From positions 3,410,001-3,474,000 of the forward strand of contig JAQOTA010000052.1 in NCBI GenBank assembly GCA_029532415.1: DNA of 64,000 nt, read 5' to 3'. Below, piece by piece: positions 22,701-37,800 of the stretch. The stretch comes from Marasmius tenuissimus (lineage: Eukaryota; Basidiomycota; Agaricomycetes; Agaricales; Marasmiaceae). A program made the translations under genes and the position numbers. Each line of letters begins with the position of its first letter. Within the stretch, counting starts at the first letter, position 1. The notes below the pieces were generated by a model. That model was not told where the DNA came from. It did not search any database and saw only the letters and a list, made by a program, of their open reading frames with translations.

Positions 22701-23809
22701 ATTCAAGTCGAAGATGCGGATCAGTGCAAACTCCAAGTCAGATCTCAACTCAGGCTAGACTAAGACTCTACGTCGTTCATTGAAGGTTCTGTGATGAGTC
22801 GAATGCTGTTGACCATGTCAATAACGTTCAGAGTACTCGAGTTTACAAACAACAGTATGTTTTGGCTCTAATCAATGAACTACTGCGAGTAGCTATTTAA
22901 TGTATCATACACAATAAGTCAAGAGGGTACCGTAGGCTAAACAGATGGACCGTACAATGGCGGTCGAGTAAAATACTACAACGGATAAATATCTCGTTGG
23001 TGATAGCGTAGAGGGCAGCGCGCGAAAGGAAGAGGAATGAATGGCAGTGTATGAAAATAAAATGACTATAAGGATAATGTGTGAACATGCCTAATGCTTT
23101 TCTTGTGTCGAATTGCTGGAAGGATGATAACAATAATGAATATGTGTGTGTGTTGAATAGTCCGTGTGCGGCTCATATGCATGTCTGTGGGTTTGTGAAC
23201 TGTTGTCGATGGCGTGCAAGAAGGAAGACCTCAGGAAGCCCATAAATATGGTCGTGAAGAGAGGTGGCGAGACGGTGGGTGGCTTCGCCGGGTATAGTCA
23301 ATGCTCGCATAAGCGTACAAGTTGTAGACGCGAGAGAGAGAGATAAGATGGCAGGCATAACAGTGTCCAGGGACAATGAGAAAGGGAAGGTTGAGTAGGA
23401 CGTCGGCGGATGCGTGTGTGGATGCCGGGAGTTTTTAGTCGTCGTCGAGGACGCGCAGCGGGACGTCGTACGGAAGGGAGAGGTGTAGAGAAGAGAGAAG
23501 GCGAATCCAAAAACGGAATCCATACAAGGGAACAAGGGAAATAACAACACATAAGAATAGAACAGAACAATCAAAGGTATGACTGGAGACGAGAACGACG
23601 GAGCCCAAATTGGGAGATGTGATAGTGTCTAGACGCCGTGTGCGCCAAAAGAGGTCACGGGGGGAAAGGAAATTGAGATGTTCCATCCGCGCAAAGAAAG
23701 AATTCCATATGACCCATCCGCGGATCGACAAACAAGAGGTAGGGAACCCATATCCACAGTCACCGTCCATTCCGAATCGAGAGGTAAAATACAGACCCGT
23801 GGCCAACGA
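19779..23809. other. 4 kb gene-poor stretch
   Basis: No convincing gene. Minus-strand pieces at 20700-21650 look faintly like exons of a membrane protein, but stops interrupt them. The right end next to 23810 should hold the 3' UTR of the Msn2/4-type gene. Confidence 0.4.
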
Positions 23810-25887
23810 TTAGGTGCGAGGGTTGAAGTCTTTGTGCACACGCATGTGCTGTCCGAGATTATCGTGGCGACTGAAATCTTTGCCGCATCCAGGATAAGGA
23901 CATTTATGGGCTGTATACTGATATGAACAAACCATGGCAGGAAGGGAGATGAAGTACAACGCACGTTTTTCCCATGTATGAATACTCCTCACATGCCTCT
24001 TTAGGTGTTCGCCTCTAGCGAAACACTTCCCGCAACCGGGGACCTTGCACATGTGAATCCTTGCGCCTTTGTCTAGAGGAAGAGAAGACGTTAGTAAATC
24101 TGGTCCACACTGAATTGAGAGTAACGTGTCGCACCAGAGTTGTGACTGCTAGTCGACGAATAAACAGTAGGGACCCTCCTACCCCGACTCTTTTTCGTAA
24201 GGTTTGGCACTGGCACGGGTACAGGTAATGAGGTGCTGGGTCGGCTCCTCCTCTTGTTCGGTCCTCCCATGCCATCCCCATGCAGGCTCAAATGCCCGTT
24301 ACTGCCGTTCAACAGCCCACTGGAGCTACTGTCATACGAGGACCCGGGGTGGGCTGAATAGCTATGAGACACCCCACCCGATCGTGTAGAGTACCCATGT
24401 ACGTGGACCCCCATGCCTCCGTCCCCGGTCGACAAAGGTGTGAGGGGGGTTAGCGGCGTATTGGGGGTAGTAGTAGAGGTAGTTGTCGACGTCGATGCCC
24501 TCCGAGACCTGAGGCTATGTAAACTCAACTCCAACGAAGGGGGATAGGTCGGCTGGTGGTGAGTGGGGTACGTCAACTCGTCCGTAAAGGAAGTTGAGGA
24601 CTCGTATGAGGTGGAATGAGCAATGGACTGCGGTGCCTCATAAGATGCGTTGGACGTATATCCTGCCGTTGGGTAAGGATTATAGCGGTGACTATGGTCG
24701 ACAGTCGTGCTAGTCGTACCGGCCCTGTGTCTCACCGCACCGCCACTTGATGAGATGTTAGAGCTGAAGACTCCGCCGGGCGGGGAACCCATGCTATCGT
24801 GGGAATACCCCCAAGGGTATGAGGGCTGAGGCGAGTAGGTCTGGGAGAGGGCGACGCTGGGGCTGGTAGCAGCTCTCCGCCGACCAATCGGGACCCCGAG
24901 CCAGGACTGCTGGGGAGAGTGATGTTGATCGGACGATAGATGTTGGTGAGAGGTACGGCGGGGGACGGACGGTCGCGAACGAGGGACGAATTCGGGGTCG
25001 TTGGGGTCTTCGTACTCATACTCTTCTGACTCTCCGTCAGCATCAGAATATCCGTCATTATCCACATCGCCGTCCTGGGGAGGGAGTTGATCGAGTTCGG
25101 TGCGCTCAAGCGGCGATATGAGGGCGGTTGGCGACACGACTCCATCATGACCGCCGTCAAGTTCCACGCGGACTGCCGACACCAGCGAGTATTCGGGGTC
25201 GAAAAAGCCTGACTGAGATGACTCTGAGGCGGAAGAACATTTTCGTTTGGTTGACGGCCGGATACCCTCGAAGATTGTGTTGGGAGGAATCACGACGGAT
25301 AGAGAGTGCGATTGCGGCGACGAAGAGAACGTATCGCTAGTTGAGTCACCCTCTACCTTGACAATGGGGTGGACATCGACATGGCCGTCCGCACCGGCCG
25401 GCGACGAGGGTGACGAGTCCGAGGCAGATGTGGTGGTACCAGAGCTGTTTGAATAGCGAGCATGCGTGTGGGGACCACCGGTAGCCCTCACGTTCTGTTG
25501 CGAGGACGAGTAAAAGTCGTGGTGACCAGATACGAAACGAGGATCGCAGACAGCAGCAGATTCCGACTGTGGTTGATTCAAGCGTTGCTGTATGTGGTGC
25601 TGGGAGCCCAATGGCGGCGAGAAAGTAGGTGACTGGATCTGCTGCTGCCCTTGAGCCCCATGCGTGTACGAAGGATGGTAAACCGCGTCGATATCCATGT
25701 CGTATTGGTGTTGTGTGGCACTGTGAACATGGTGCTGGATCGGAGCCGTCTCATAATGACGCTGCTGTTGACTGTGAGGGTTATGAGGATGATTAAGTGC
25801 TCCGAGGTGTATCTGAGATTGACCGGCGCCGTATTGCTGTTGCTTGTGATACGAGCTGTTCATATATGGCGAGGACATTGAGATCAT
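23810..25887 (-). CDS. Msn2/4-type C2H2 zinc-finger transcription factor (paralogue A)
   Basis: The large first exon (25887 to about 24131) encodes nearly 600 residues rich in Ser, Gln, His and Pro. It has an acidic stretch (ESEEYEYEDPNDPEF) and a basic motif (NLTKKSRGRRVPT) before the fingers. Two short introns lead to finger 1 (CKVPGCGKCFARGEHLKRH) and finger 2 (CPYPGCGKDFSRHDNLGQH), joined by TWEKPHK; the second intron falls exactly in this linker. EHLKRHVRSIH and FSRHDNLGQHMRVHK are the hallmark of the Msn2/Msn4 pair, which in yeast bind the stress element CCCCT. The protein ends 7 residues after finger 2. Target genes are unknown. Paralogue B lies at 38658-41085. Confidence 0.85.
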
Positions 25888-28800
25888 TGGAGGTGAGTCC
25901 AGTGGTGACTCTCGATGCTGTGAAGGCGTTCAGATCAGCATCAAACCATTAAGAGTACAAAGCAAATGACGGAGTGAACAAGGATCTAACAAGGATCTAA
26001 ATAGCTCGAAGAAACGGAGAAACATGGGAGAAATAGCGGGGGCAGTGAACGGAGAAATCAGAACGATGAAGAACCAAAGGGCATCTATACTCATGGAAAT
26101 AAGATACAAGAAACTAGAGACTCACCTGAGTACCATTTCCGAACGATACTTCATCATAAAAACCAGTTGTTTGTGCTGTAGAATGAACAGCAGCGGTGTT
26201 ACCGTTCCGCCAATCTTCAATCTCCAAATCCAGTATGGACTGGGCCGGCTGCATGACCAGAGAGGGTCGTCGATGTCGTCGAGAACGATGAGAAAGTAGT
26301 CGTCGACGTCGGCGACGATGAGGGTGGTGGTGGTTGAGAACGAAGAAGGGAGCAGAGGGCGCGGAGAGAAACGGTGGCCTTGATAGGCAGTGGCAGTTAT
26401 ATTACTATTTGGCCTGGAGAGATCTGACGCGGATACGATCGAATTGACAAGTCTGTTTGTTTTTTGAAATATATGGGAGAAAAAGTGAGGCTCTAATGTC
26501 CATAATTAGCCAGGCTGACCTGTGTGACAGCTACTGTCCCTTGTCAGTCAGGAAAAATAAGTGCGATTTCTAAATTCGGATTATCTTCGTACCTCTCAGC
26601 CTTGGCTTCCCAGCCTTTTGTTCGAGCTAATCCCTGCATCAGCCTACCAATCCTAATCGTTTTCCTTCTCACTCGCGAGAGAAAAGTCGTACAGGGAAAA
26701 GAATATGCATACAATTCACACTCCGCCTCGACGTAATTTCGCAAAGGCTTACCATATGGGTGAATTATACGAAATATTTATTAAATATGAAATTACCCCT
26801 CCTTCCCGATTTGGCATCCTCGATTGAAGATTTACTCCATTCCTCGTCCTCGAACCGGCCCGTCTCATGAGTGGCTCAGTTCACTTGCAAACTTCCTGTG
26901 ATCTGAGATCTAACATTCATGCGCTATGACAACCGTGATCATCCGCGAACCTTCCCTCGCCCATAAATGTCGAGGTTGTGTATTCGAAGATTCAGATACA
27001 GGACCACTGCAATTCCTTCCGATGAGCACGCTATGTTTTTAAACATTCTTCATTATGTTACCACACTCGTACCAAACCTTCTCTTCGCTTGTTGCGCCAC
27101 CGGGGCCATTGTAATTCTTCCAAGCCCGCCGGAATATCGACAGTCTCTCATGTCCGAGAGACCCTGCATTTAGCCGGATAAATGACGCTTGGACGTTATA
27201 TTCATCTGGTCAACGTTCCTCTCCTTCTGGTTACTGACATTTTATTTCAACATGCGGACAAGTAAGGACCCGTCATTCATATCCATCCTCGGCGGGACGG
27301 TCTTGAATTTTATTTTACGTCCACGTCCATGTCTACGTATCTCCCAAACTTCCTTCTGCCCTCTGTCCTCACTTTCTCGAAACCTTGAAACCCAGTGAAC
27401 GATCCTATTCCCATTTCCATTACTCCTGACACGACGCGTAGTGTCATTGTCAAGCAATAAAACATGAAGAGAGGCAGCTCAAGATCACGCAGGTTGGCGA
27501 TCGGCGGTCGGAGAGGGCGGCCGCTACCGAGTGGTCGATCGTAAGTTGTTTTGGATAGGTCCCCGTTTGATTCCACTTCCTGAAGTGGCACAACGTTAGG
27601 GTAGTTTTCCCATGCACATGCAAAAATGAACGCAGGGTCTAAGGGTCCCGGACATGTGAGCAACTCAGCCCCCAGCCCATCGCGTTACTCACCACGACAA
27701 AAATTTCCTCCGTTGACTGCGATAGCTATGACTCGTTACTCACAAACTTTCGAAACCGTCCACTGATTCCCTTCCCTGAGCGGAGTTACCTCTCGCCCAA
27801 ACCGTATCATTGTACCTCTTCTTATCAGCGCAGATATGCATACCCAAGTCCGTGGGTAATGACGCACCGTGAGTAGCTTCCCCACATCTCCGTGTCCCGG
27901 CGGCCTTGACAATTCAGAAGTTTCCTTCTAAGCGATGGTGGCCCATCAACTCCGCAGCCTATGCACACCGCCTGTTTTTCAGCTGGTCGCAAAATTCGAC
28001 CCAATGATCAAGCATCTCGATTACTAGTGACTCATGCGAGCCTTCTAACGACTAACGCCTCAAAATATGCTCCGGGCTTAGCGGTCTGTGTGGGTATGGG
28101 TCCGAAATATCCACCTACAAAACCTAATACCCAACGGAACGCGTCCCGCGAAGAACAACAGGTCGGGGACATCAAGATCGTTTCGTTCCGTGTTGAGTAC
28201 GCTATCAGCGAGAAGTAATTAGTCTCGTTGGAAGCACTGGAAATCGTGTGAGGAATTATCTGTGGCATGGTGACCTGCTGTCCTGGCTCAGGGTGAGTCG
28301 AGGGTCAGGGCCACCATGAGGATCCGGTGTCCTAGGAAGTAAGTAGTTTGTATTGAACCCCCGTCGAGAAAGGATAAATGATAGCATCTGTGATGCTAGG
28401 CTTCGAAAATTCCTATGAGACCCAGACGCATCCTCGTTTAGTCCACTATCGTTCTTTGCTGGATTATACCTTTCACTATGAAACTAGTAGGAGGCAAGCA
28501 TGTATACGGTATACCAGTGTCTAGATGTTTTCGTTTACGAACGGACGAAACTCTCCGGGACTGTTGGGGGGAAGTAAGATCTGTACAGGACGCGGCAAGA
28601 CAAGTGTGCATGTGGTACACACATTCTTTCTGGACGCTGGCAGACGTCAGAGAAGCTCCTCGGTGGGCTCGGCATGAATTTCGAACTACGGCACATGCCT
28701 TTTCGAAGGTGGAAGTCCAACTTTGGACTGTTTTCCTTCGACCTCTTGACATTCTCATTGCTCGACATCCCGCTCTCACCTCATCTTCTAGAAGACCGAC

Positions 28801-31800
28801 CAATCACCAACGCGATACGTCGGACCTCCACTTCTTCCTAAGGCTTGCTCTGTACCGTGTCGGAAGCTGGCTGAGGGCTAGAAGTTTGGTCACTATTTCC
28901 TACAAGTCGAAGTGCGCAAATGTTCGTGGAGTCTGACTTGTCTCGAATAACCGTTTTCCCGGACATGGTGAAGGCTTTGAGAATAAATCGACGTCGTTCA
29001 TGTCCGAGACCATGCCAGTGGCTTATGAGAGTCTCCTGTGGTAGTACCATCCTATTCTGGTAGGCGTTGACTCGGTATCGCACCGATTACAAGTCCTTCG
29101 GCAAAGTCCGAAATTGCTCCGACGACGTCGATTGATCTAATCTACGCTGACGTGAATCTATTATCGAATGGGGGTTATAGTGAGAACTGCAAGCGTTGTA
29201 TTGTTGATCATTTAGTGTATCAAGGCCCCGCGAGGCGGGGAAATCACGAATCGCTATGTGATTAGACGCTTAGGAAGTCGGTCAACGACCCATGATCCAT
29301 GAGTCACTATGACTACCGTGAGCAGATCGGACTCCGGAGAGAGGAACTTGATAACGGAGAAGATAGAGCACAGGTGGAGGTGCTGCGCTATGAGAAAGAA
29401 AGCCATGGATCGAGAGAACAAACAAAACAGGGGATAGGGCACGGCGGGATGACAAAACTGCTGAGAGGGCTCCATTCTCGGGCTGAAACTTTGCGTAGAA
29501 ATCCGCCTCGAACCCTAGAAACCAACAATATTTCACAACGTTGGAAGATTCGAGGAAATATAGCATACCAAGTTCCTGGTCATGTTCTTACGTTCGTAAC
29601 CACGAAATAATGGTGGCGCATCGGGATTATCGAAAGACGATGGATCATCTAGACTGATCTTTCCACGATCAGCGAGCCCGGCTTGGGATAGGATGAAACA
29701 GCGAAATGAAATGAACAGGGCACATTATGCTGTTCTCTCGCTCACGAATGTCATTTTCATCAGCGATTATGGTATCTCGGTTAGAAGGCTCTTATCTCTA
29801 TTCGCTGGACAAGTTGGTACAAGTGATATTTACTACAGTAAAACTCACTCCAAGGCCAGGAATGTATGGCTCCTCGGACACGAACACAAATAACGATGAG
29901 CGACTTGTTGAGCGAATTTCAGCTGAGCCATTTGCAAAAAATTTCCGCTCCGTGGTCTGAAAACCACAAACGATCTTCAACTGGGCGCCCATCGTGCGAC
30001 TAATTCAGCGTTCGGGTCTAGCATCCGAGTGTTGGAGTGAGTATAAAAGCATACGCTAGTTTGGGCCGTATACGCCAAAGGAAGCCACGACTATAACACG
30101 TATAATAAAGTGGTACTGGCGGTTGGGACGGAGTAATGGTCCTGGCTGATATTCAGTGTCAGGCTGGACTCTTAGGCAGAGTGTCAGGGCCACATACTAG
30201 CTTCGATTTCATTATGTTTACGTCGCGATAGTGATACTGTGATACGCCACAAATCGCGTGGTGACGTTGAGGTCGATTATCGAGTCTCGACTCGTCGAAC
30301 TCTTTTCACCGCTTGCATACTTGGGAGGCTGGGACAGTACCTAGACCGAAAGTTAGATGCCGTAGCCATCATGAACGGCGTCCTCGTACTCCCAATATCA
30401 GCTATATTCGAACGGATGAAAGTCTGACCGTTGAATGCAAGGGTGGCACTCAAAGGGCTGAGTTGATCGAGCCTGAGAACAAGGAACAGTGAGGAACCCG
30501 GAACCAGGGTCGAAAGCAACGACCCGTTGTAGTCTGTTGGAACGTGGAGAAACGTTGAGCCTTGTAGCGAATAACTCGCCTACAGCTGCGGCTATATTCC
30601 AAGGTGTAGGTCCACCGTGATCTATAGAACTTTCGGTGAAAAAGGACTTACCCAGTCAAATTTGAGCGACAATACCAATGAGTATCACAAAGCGTTAGAA
30701 TATCGCACAGTAGGGTACGGACCGATGATGAATGTGGGGGCTTAGTATTGTTCAACATGCTCAACCTCAAACTTAGCTTCCCAAACGTACTCGGTCTGGG
30801 CACTCCTCCACGCAAATGTCGGAGGAAAATTCGGACCATCCTGCATAGGCAGGGTGACAGAAAAAGAAAACTAGCGAATCATGAGCAGCGTGACCAGTTT
30901 AACTGACTTTGCTTCGAGCGAACGGGTTGACCCTCCGAGCAAAATGAAAGCAGGGCGCTGATTTAACGTCGATGAGGCTTTGTGGGCCGCGCAAGGGCAA
31001 TTGGGATGAGCAAAAACCGTTCTTCCTCGAATCGAGAAGTTGTCGATACTGTGAGTGCAGAACTCGATATTTCCAGCTAATCTTGGAGCAGATATTTGAA
31101 GGCCAGAGCGAAAATCGAGCCGTGTCGAGAGGATTTGGCTTAACTCCGCCTTGTGTGCGGTCGTAATCGATAGCAAACTCGAAGCATCAGTTCCAAGTGC
31201 TCCATGGGAATAGAGTGCTTGAGCTACGCACACTTAGGTATTGTTCTCCGAAATTTCCCACTGGAGCTCATTAGAGCCCGCTTGCGTACTCGACACGGGT
31301 AAGTCGACTCATGAATCAGGTTGGTGGCGTCGCGCTTCCGAGTTATAATGATGTTGGGAAAAGAATATCTTCCTGTCCTCACATCAGCAGTGTACTAACC
31401 GTGATTATCTTCCGTGAATCGATGCGAGTTTATTGAAAGCCGCAAGCTCGTAGTTCCCAAGCATGATCTTCGAGAATAGGATCACGACCCCGTCGGACTT
31501 CGTAACACCGGCGATCCTGAGTGTATCCAACACTTTCGTGTATATAGAGTGCATCGAGTTATAGAACAAACCTATACTGACGTTTACTCTTGATCTGCTG
31601 ATTGTTTGAGTTTGGGAGCCACGTCGAGTACTTCTGATGGTCGGGTGGACGCCACCATCTAGACTCCCGTATATCGAGGCCCCCGTTCCGCCGAGCCAGA
31701 GACGAAACCTTCTGCCACTGTTATGCTCGAAGAGAGTTAGCGAGTAGATGAGAGTCCAATAAATGGACGTGAAGCAATAAACTGTCACATCAATAATTCC

Positions 31801-34800
31801 GCTCTACGGTCCTGCGGCCTTGATTATGGGGCTTGACAAGATACGAGCAACGCGAACGGCCTACACTGGAAAAGCCGGTATTAAGATATTTTCAGGCATA
31901 ATTTTAGAAGACGAAACTGCACCTCCGCTGGCGACTCTTAGGTATATTGCCTCAAAAGGCCTGCCTTCGCTATCTCCTATGATCTATCCTTCTACAACGC
32001 TCCACCTCGCAATGTACATGCAGAGCGGTCGCTGATCGCAGGAGTCTTCAAGTTGCCTTTAATAAACAGGGTAAGGCCAAATGGACTCGTGTGAGAAACG
32101 TGGAGTTTGCTTGCGGATGTTGCGTTTTGGAGACATAGTTCCAGCCCTTCGAACGTGTTGATAGTTAATACAGTAGAGACAGTGCAAAAAGCAAAGTTCC
32201 AGGTGGTTGCCGGCTGGCTGACGTAGGCTGTCTTAGTCTATTTGGTCAAAGTTGAACCAGTTCACGTCTGCCAAGTCAACTGTGAGCCCACCACCGACAC
32301 CTTCACAACATATCCATCCCTTGCGTATTACAATCGCCGAAAGCCCGGGCCCGGGCAATGAGGTCCTGGTATCTTGTATGGGGACCTCAACTTCTACTGA
32401 TTGTGGACTTATCTCCAGCACCCTGTCATCTGGCCGGCGCAAGTTGCACAGTTGCAAGCTATCATGGAAACTGAGGTCGAGTTGTCCCTGGAATGTCAGA
32501 TCGTCCGTATTGTTTCAAATTGCTCCATGTCTTCACCGTCGTCTTAAATCTACAGGATTATCGATCATCCTCTGAACAGTGCCTTTTTGTTCCCCGCACT
32601 CGAGACGTCAGCACCGTCCGCCCGAATTTCCATGAAGGAGCTGCATATGAGGTTTGGAGATGCCTGGCATCGACTTACCTCGAACCTGGAACCCGACGCC
32701 GATCACGGTTAAAGGCGTCTTAGCCGCCCCTTTTCACGTCAATTCTGGCTTAACACGCAATTTATCCGTGCCCAGTTGCAGGAACTACAGGCCGAATCCC
32801 TTCGAAGAGGGGTCCTATTCGTTGTTTCGTAGCCTGTGATAAATGAGAGTCCTTCAATGGAGCATAACCGGCTAATCAAGTGCCTCCGACATGGCGAGAG
32901 TCAAGAACTGTCTACCAAGGTTGGTGGCGAAGCTGAAAGTTTGAAGCTATGGAAGACGGACCAGTGGAATAAGTGATATAGAATGTCAAGATCTGGTAGC
33001 TGGTTCTTTCCCGTGTGTTCTCGTTGATGCGTAACTCCGGGTACGGATTGCTCATAGGGAGTGGTTTACGGAGGCGTATGTTGCTGGGCGCCGAATAGGG
33101 GAGGACTGCCTAAAGATCCCGACGGTAGGGCAAGGGGTGTTAGGGAAACAAATCAATTCTCGGGGCGAAAATTGTCTCAAGGTTTTTTCCAAGTTTTCTT
33201 TGGAATTTGAAACCGTACAGTCTCCCGTCTATCCCTGGCCGCCCTACCAATACGAAGTCCCGAAGCCTCAGCGTAACCAAATCTCCTGGGTGTCTCAGAA
33301 TGGAATCAGTGAGCGTCGCGTCACGTTAAAACCAACTCCCCTACATCCCTAAATACATTGACAAGGGGGATGGAAGCTGGATACCGCCACCGTCGAGGCT
33401 CTGGAGTTCTCGAAACAGGGGAAGAAATATCTCGTCCCGAAGGTACTGTCCCGAATCGAGATCCCGAGGAACAAGAAAATGGTATCTTGCAATGCCGACC
33501 ACGTAGTTCCACTGCATCAGAAGGTGGCTTCCTTGACTAGTCCTCCATGCGGTGGCTAAACCATTATGGCCCCAGATGTTCACCATTCGTCCCGTTTGAA
33601 CTCAGGGCGTCCAGGATATCATTCTTTTGACGGCTCTCAAGTACTCCGGGCCGACGCCAAAATGTTTGTTTGGAGGCCAAGAGAGTAATGAATATTAGAA
33701 CGGAACTGGGTGGACAGACATGTGGCGCAAAGAGACGCTGCAAGTCAATCGCCGCTTGACACTGGACCCGAACTAAAAACAGGACAGCGCACACTATGTT
33801 TCTGGACCCATCTGGAGCATTATAGACTGTCGGGCGAGCGCGTCTGAGTCTTGGAATGTGTCCCCCGTTGATGGCGCTGAGAACAAAATTCAATGAGTCG
33901 GGGTTTAGGTTAATTTTCGTAAAATGGTGGGAAATTGTGAAGTAGTAGGAGCCTAAAATAGGCACAGACGACGTCCTGGAATACTGAAGTTTACTCTCAT
34001 TTTTCTATAATGAGGTTTCATCCATAATCTAGGCCAACAGTGGGTTCGTGGCTTCGGAAAAAGGCTCTTCGGCATTTACCGCTTGAACTGTGTTACTTCC
34101 CGGCAGATGCCGGGCGGTGTTGGCCACTTACGTCCACTTTTTGTTCTCTCATGATGAAGAAGAGCAAGCAATCGCGTTGCTGGACTCCAAATCATGGGCA
34201 GCTGACTGTTGCACAGGGCAGTCTCCCTGGGTATCGGCCTTTCTGTATCATGAGGGACGCTATGCGTCGTCAGTGGTCGATTCTCACACGCGCGATACGA
34301 GTCAAAAGCATACCCGATACGTGTATGATCGTGTATGTGCGTATGTCCTTTGAGGCGAACCGGTTCAATAAAGTGACAAGCGAGTCTCATGCAAAGATGA
34401 TTAGATATCCTAGCTTCACCAGTGGAATAAGTTTGATCATGTATTTCTGCCCCACATCGACGAAGTCTCCTGTACGGGGATGCTACTTCTCGTCTCAGTG
34501 ATTTTCAGCCTGCCCTCGGATCTACCAAGTTTTTGGTAACTTTGGCATAGAGAATGGTCGCTGACGGTTTGTGTCGCGATGCACTGCCGGTATCCCGGCG
34601 ATGTCCACCTAATAGACGAGCATTGATGAAACTCGGATGGACGTTTGTGTATTTGAGAAGTAAGTTAACGTTTTACTTCGGCAAGAGGTGAGCCATGTAG
34701 AATGATCGGATTTGCGTGGAAGAGAACACGAGGTTATGAGTCCCGAATGGGTTTACCGAAAGCTTTGCTGTAGCAAGATATGTACTAGTGGAATGCAATC

Positions 34801-37800
34801 AGAACAAGGTCGAGAGAAATAACGAACAGCGTTCTTCCAGAAACACATTATGAACGTGGAACTGTTTTACCCCACCTATTATAGCCCTTGTTGTGTCCGA
34901 AAATCAATGATGAAGAATGGAGAGCTACAACTGCGGCACTGCCTGAAGATCATGTTACCGAGGTACGGTCTCAAAGCTGTATTAAGCGCTGTAACCTTCG
35001 ATGAGAGTGACGACGGTTGCCAGTGGGGATGTTGGGCGCCCTGTGAAGGGTCTAAGGCGTTGAAATTGACGGAGAGCATTTTTGTGAGCTTCTAGCCGAC
35101 GTGTAGTAAGGGCAAATGACACAAGGCATGTTCAGGGACCTTCCCCCCGAAAGTCCGAGCACCCAACGGGGACGATGGACGGAGACTTGAAGTTTGAGTC
35201 CTGCCTCAAATGGGAGGAGAGAAGGACGTCACGGGTACATCGAGTCAATTGACTGTAATATAACGTTTGATGGTGTCGAGAGTGTCGATATCCCGATTCT
35301 AACTGCTGGACTGTTTATCTCGCGGTGAAAGCGCAAGATTGTGAGTTGACTTGCTGTTGACGTTCAAAATGAGGGGAAGGATCGAAGAGCGGGAAGTAAT
35401 GTACAGAAGAGCGCCTATACTCTGGTAAGCTGTCGCTTAGATTAACCCGTGCCTCAATTGCAGAGTATGGAGAGCTGCCAACAACTGGTAAAGGTATTGA
35501 CATTCAGCCGTCTTGGGAGACGTTTTCTCGTTGGAAGCTCAACAACCCGGCGGGCTGGGTGTGGGAATCACCTGAAACTTTCCGTATCTCGATGTGCATC
35601 TCCGGACAGAATGAATTCATTTCACTAGTCAAGGAAGCAAAGAAACGGGAGAGCCGTGATCAGAGCTTTCGATGACTCGGCGTTTAAATGGCTGTACGCT
35701 CAATTTCGGGGTAAGTCCCAAACAAGGAACCTCTGTTCATAGTGCCTTCCCATGTTCATTTTTCACGCGCACGGGACACGGGATTCTAAACTATGTAGAA
35801 TTGATCAGACTAATTGGACTGGAATTGGGCACCTACCCACTCAGGCAGGCTCGACCCGCGAGCTTCAATGTAGGTGTAAGCCTACTTCGGAGGACCGGTA
35901 CTGTTCCCGACAACGCGCTGTTGAGCGAAGAGCTTGAGATTATGGGGGACTGAGATAAACTTCACAGTTCCAACGATGGCGATGTCGGCCGGACTTTTGA
36001 GCTAGTTGGGCCTTCTTCGCGGCGATGCGCAAGAGACAAACGTTGTTGTTGGAGCTTGAGTTGTTATTCGCAGTCATTTCGTGCCGCTGCGTGAGCCAAA
36101 ATTTCTTCGTGAGAGTCGAGCGTCGTTGGCCTAATATAGTGACGTACAAGTAATCAACCCGAGTTCCAATGATCAACGCAACGATAATTGGAGATAGGTC
36201 ACTGGGTAACCGAACCAAAGCCCCACTTGTATGGGAGGGTTAGTCGACAGGGCTGACTCGGGTATGGACCAGGATGGTTCGATTCTGACTTGATAGAAGC
36301 CACCGACGCAGAGGCATACGCAATATGATTCGGAGTGGAGGGATCATATCGCACTAGCCGCAGTCCGGAGTAGAATGAGAACTCAAGTCAACTAATTCCT
36401 ATAGGTATCGGGAGTCAGAAGTGGCGACAGGACCTCGTAATTTCCCTCCCGCGAATGCTTGGATGAAGGTACCCTCAAGCGGCGTAGTAGTCTAAGTATC
36501 ACTATCACCTTCGGCGCATGGCAAGGAAGCTCAGTAGGGCCTTTTTTTTGCAATAGGACTAGTGAGTCAGTTGTCCATATGAACCAGCATCTTCGAAAGT
36601 GAACCGGAAATTGGCATGAGAAGGGCTTCATAGCGGATGAAGACGCACACGAGTGCCCCAGACGTAATCAGCAGAGCATCTGGCTGTTCATTTGGGAACG
36701 TTTGAATAGCCGAACCAGCCCAACGACCAGCTCCGTTTGTCCTAGGTCGTTTGACTGCTTTGACTTCTTGCAGCTCGCAAGGAGCAATCAATGAGTTGTG
36801 GTTGGTCTGCGGGCTGATTGCCTACTAGCGCTATACCCTTGCATGAGAACCCGAGCTTCATAGCTTGAAGAGACCGAAAAAGTCAACTCGAGACAATGAG
36901 CAGTGGAACATGGGTCCAGTTAAGTCCTTCTATCGGTTATGCTATAGCGATGGATAGCTATAGACATAGATAGTGATAGTGACGGACCGTAGCTTTATCA
37001 TTCGGAGCTTCAAAACGATCGCATCGTCGAACTGGCCGGAAAGTTATAGTAGCTTCGAGTGACAGGGAAGAACCACTGAGCCCATGCTTGTTTGAGCTCC
37101 GATGGAGCCACGATTGCGGTTCGTGAAGGGTTGATCTTAATTGGCGTTATCAGCAATTGGCGAGATCAAAATTAAATGTGCATAGAGTCGAGGTGACGAG
37201 GCTGGATCAAGACTGTATTAGGGAGATGAGCCAGTCAACAAGGCGACGAGACGTCATGGTTGCTGAGCTGTGCTTACGGTAAAGAATGGGACGAGACGAA
37301 CGTTCTAGCCAGTCGATAACTGCCTCAGCCACGAATGGCCTGAGGTCCGAAGAGGGCTTCATGAGAAGTCAAAACGTCGAAGGGCTAACCCGGAACAGAG
37401 AAGTAGCTTAGTTCCGTGACGAAGACGAGATGATAGCGACCTGAGCCCATCATGATTTCAGGCTCAAGCCGATAGAGTACTCGAGACGGTGTGTGATCTG
37501 AGCCTTGCTGAACGGAGCCACATGCGGAGCAAAAACCTCGAGCAAGGTAAGATGACGCATGTGACTGGGAAGCGGAACAGATGAGGTACTTTGAGAAAGT
37601 CAAGTCGATATAGGAAGGGCGGTTCAGGGAGGATTAGTAGGTCAGTTGAGGTCGAGTGTATGGATCATCCCCAACATATGAATTGGTCGAGGTGTCGGCG
37701 TCCTGGGAGTGTTCTGAGAAGATGATCTGATCATCAGTGACATCGCAGGAGACAACTGGAGCTTGCGTGCCGTGCTGACCACGGAGGGGCAGGTCATTCG

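Noticed and set aside
28478..28936. 152-codon open frame on the plus strand
   Set aside because: Opposite-strand frames of similar length overlap it, no domain is visible and its composition is random-like.
33341..33965. Two adjacent minus-strand open frames (MVNIWGHNGLATAW and LASKQTFWRRPGV) that might be exons of one gene
   Set aside because: No family was recognised and no start or full splice chain could be supported; at best a relic.
36270..36290. GGTTCGATTCT resembling a tRNA B box
   Set aside because: No pairing acceptor or anticodon arms around it.
35940..36800. Hydrophobic minus-strand frames suggesting a DUF6533-type membrane protein
   Set aside because: Only short hydrophobic stretches, no conserved motif, and frames do not join.
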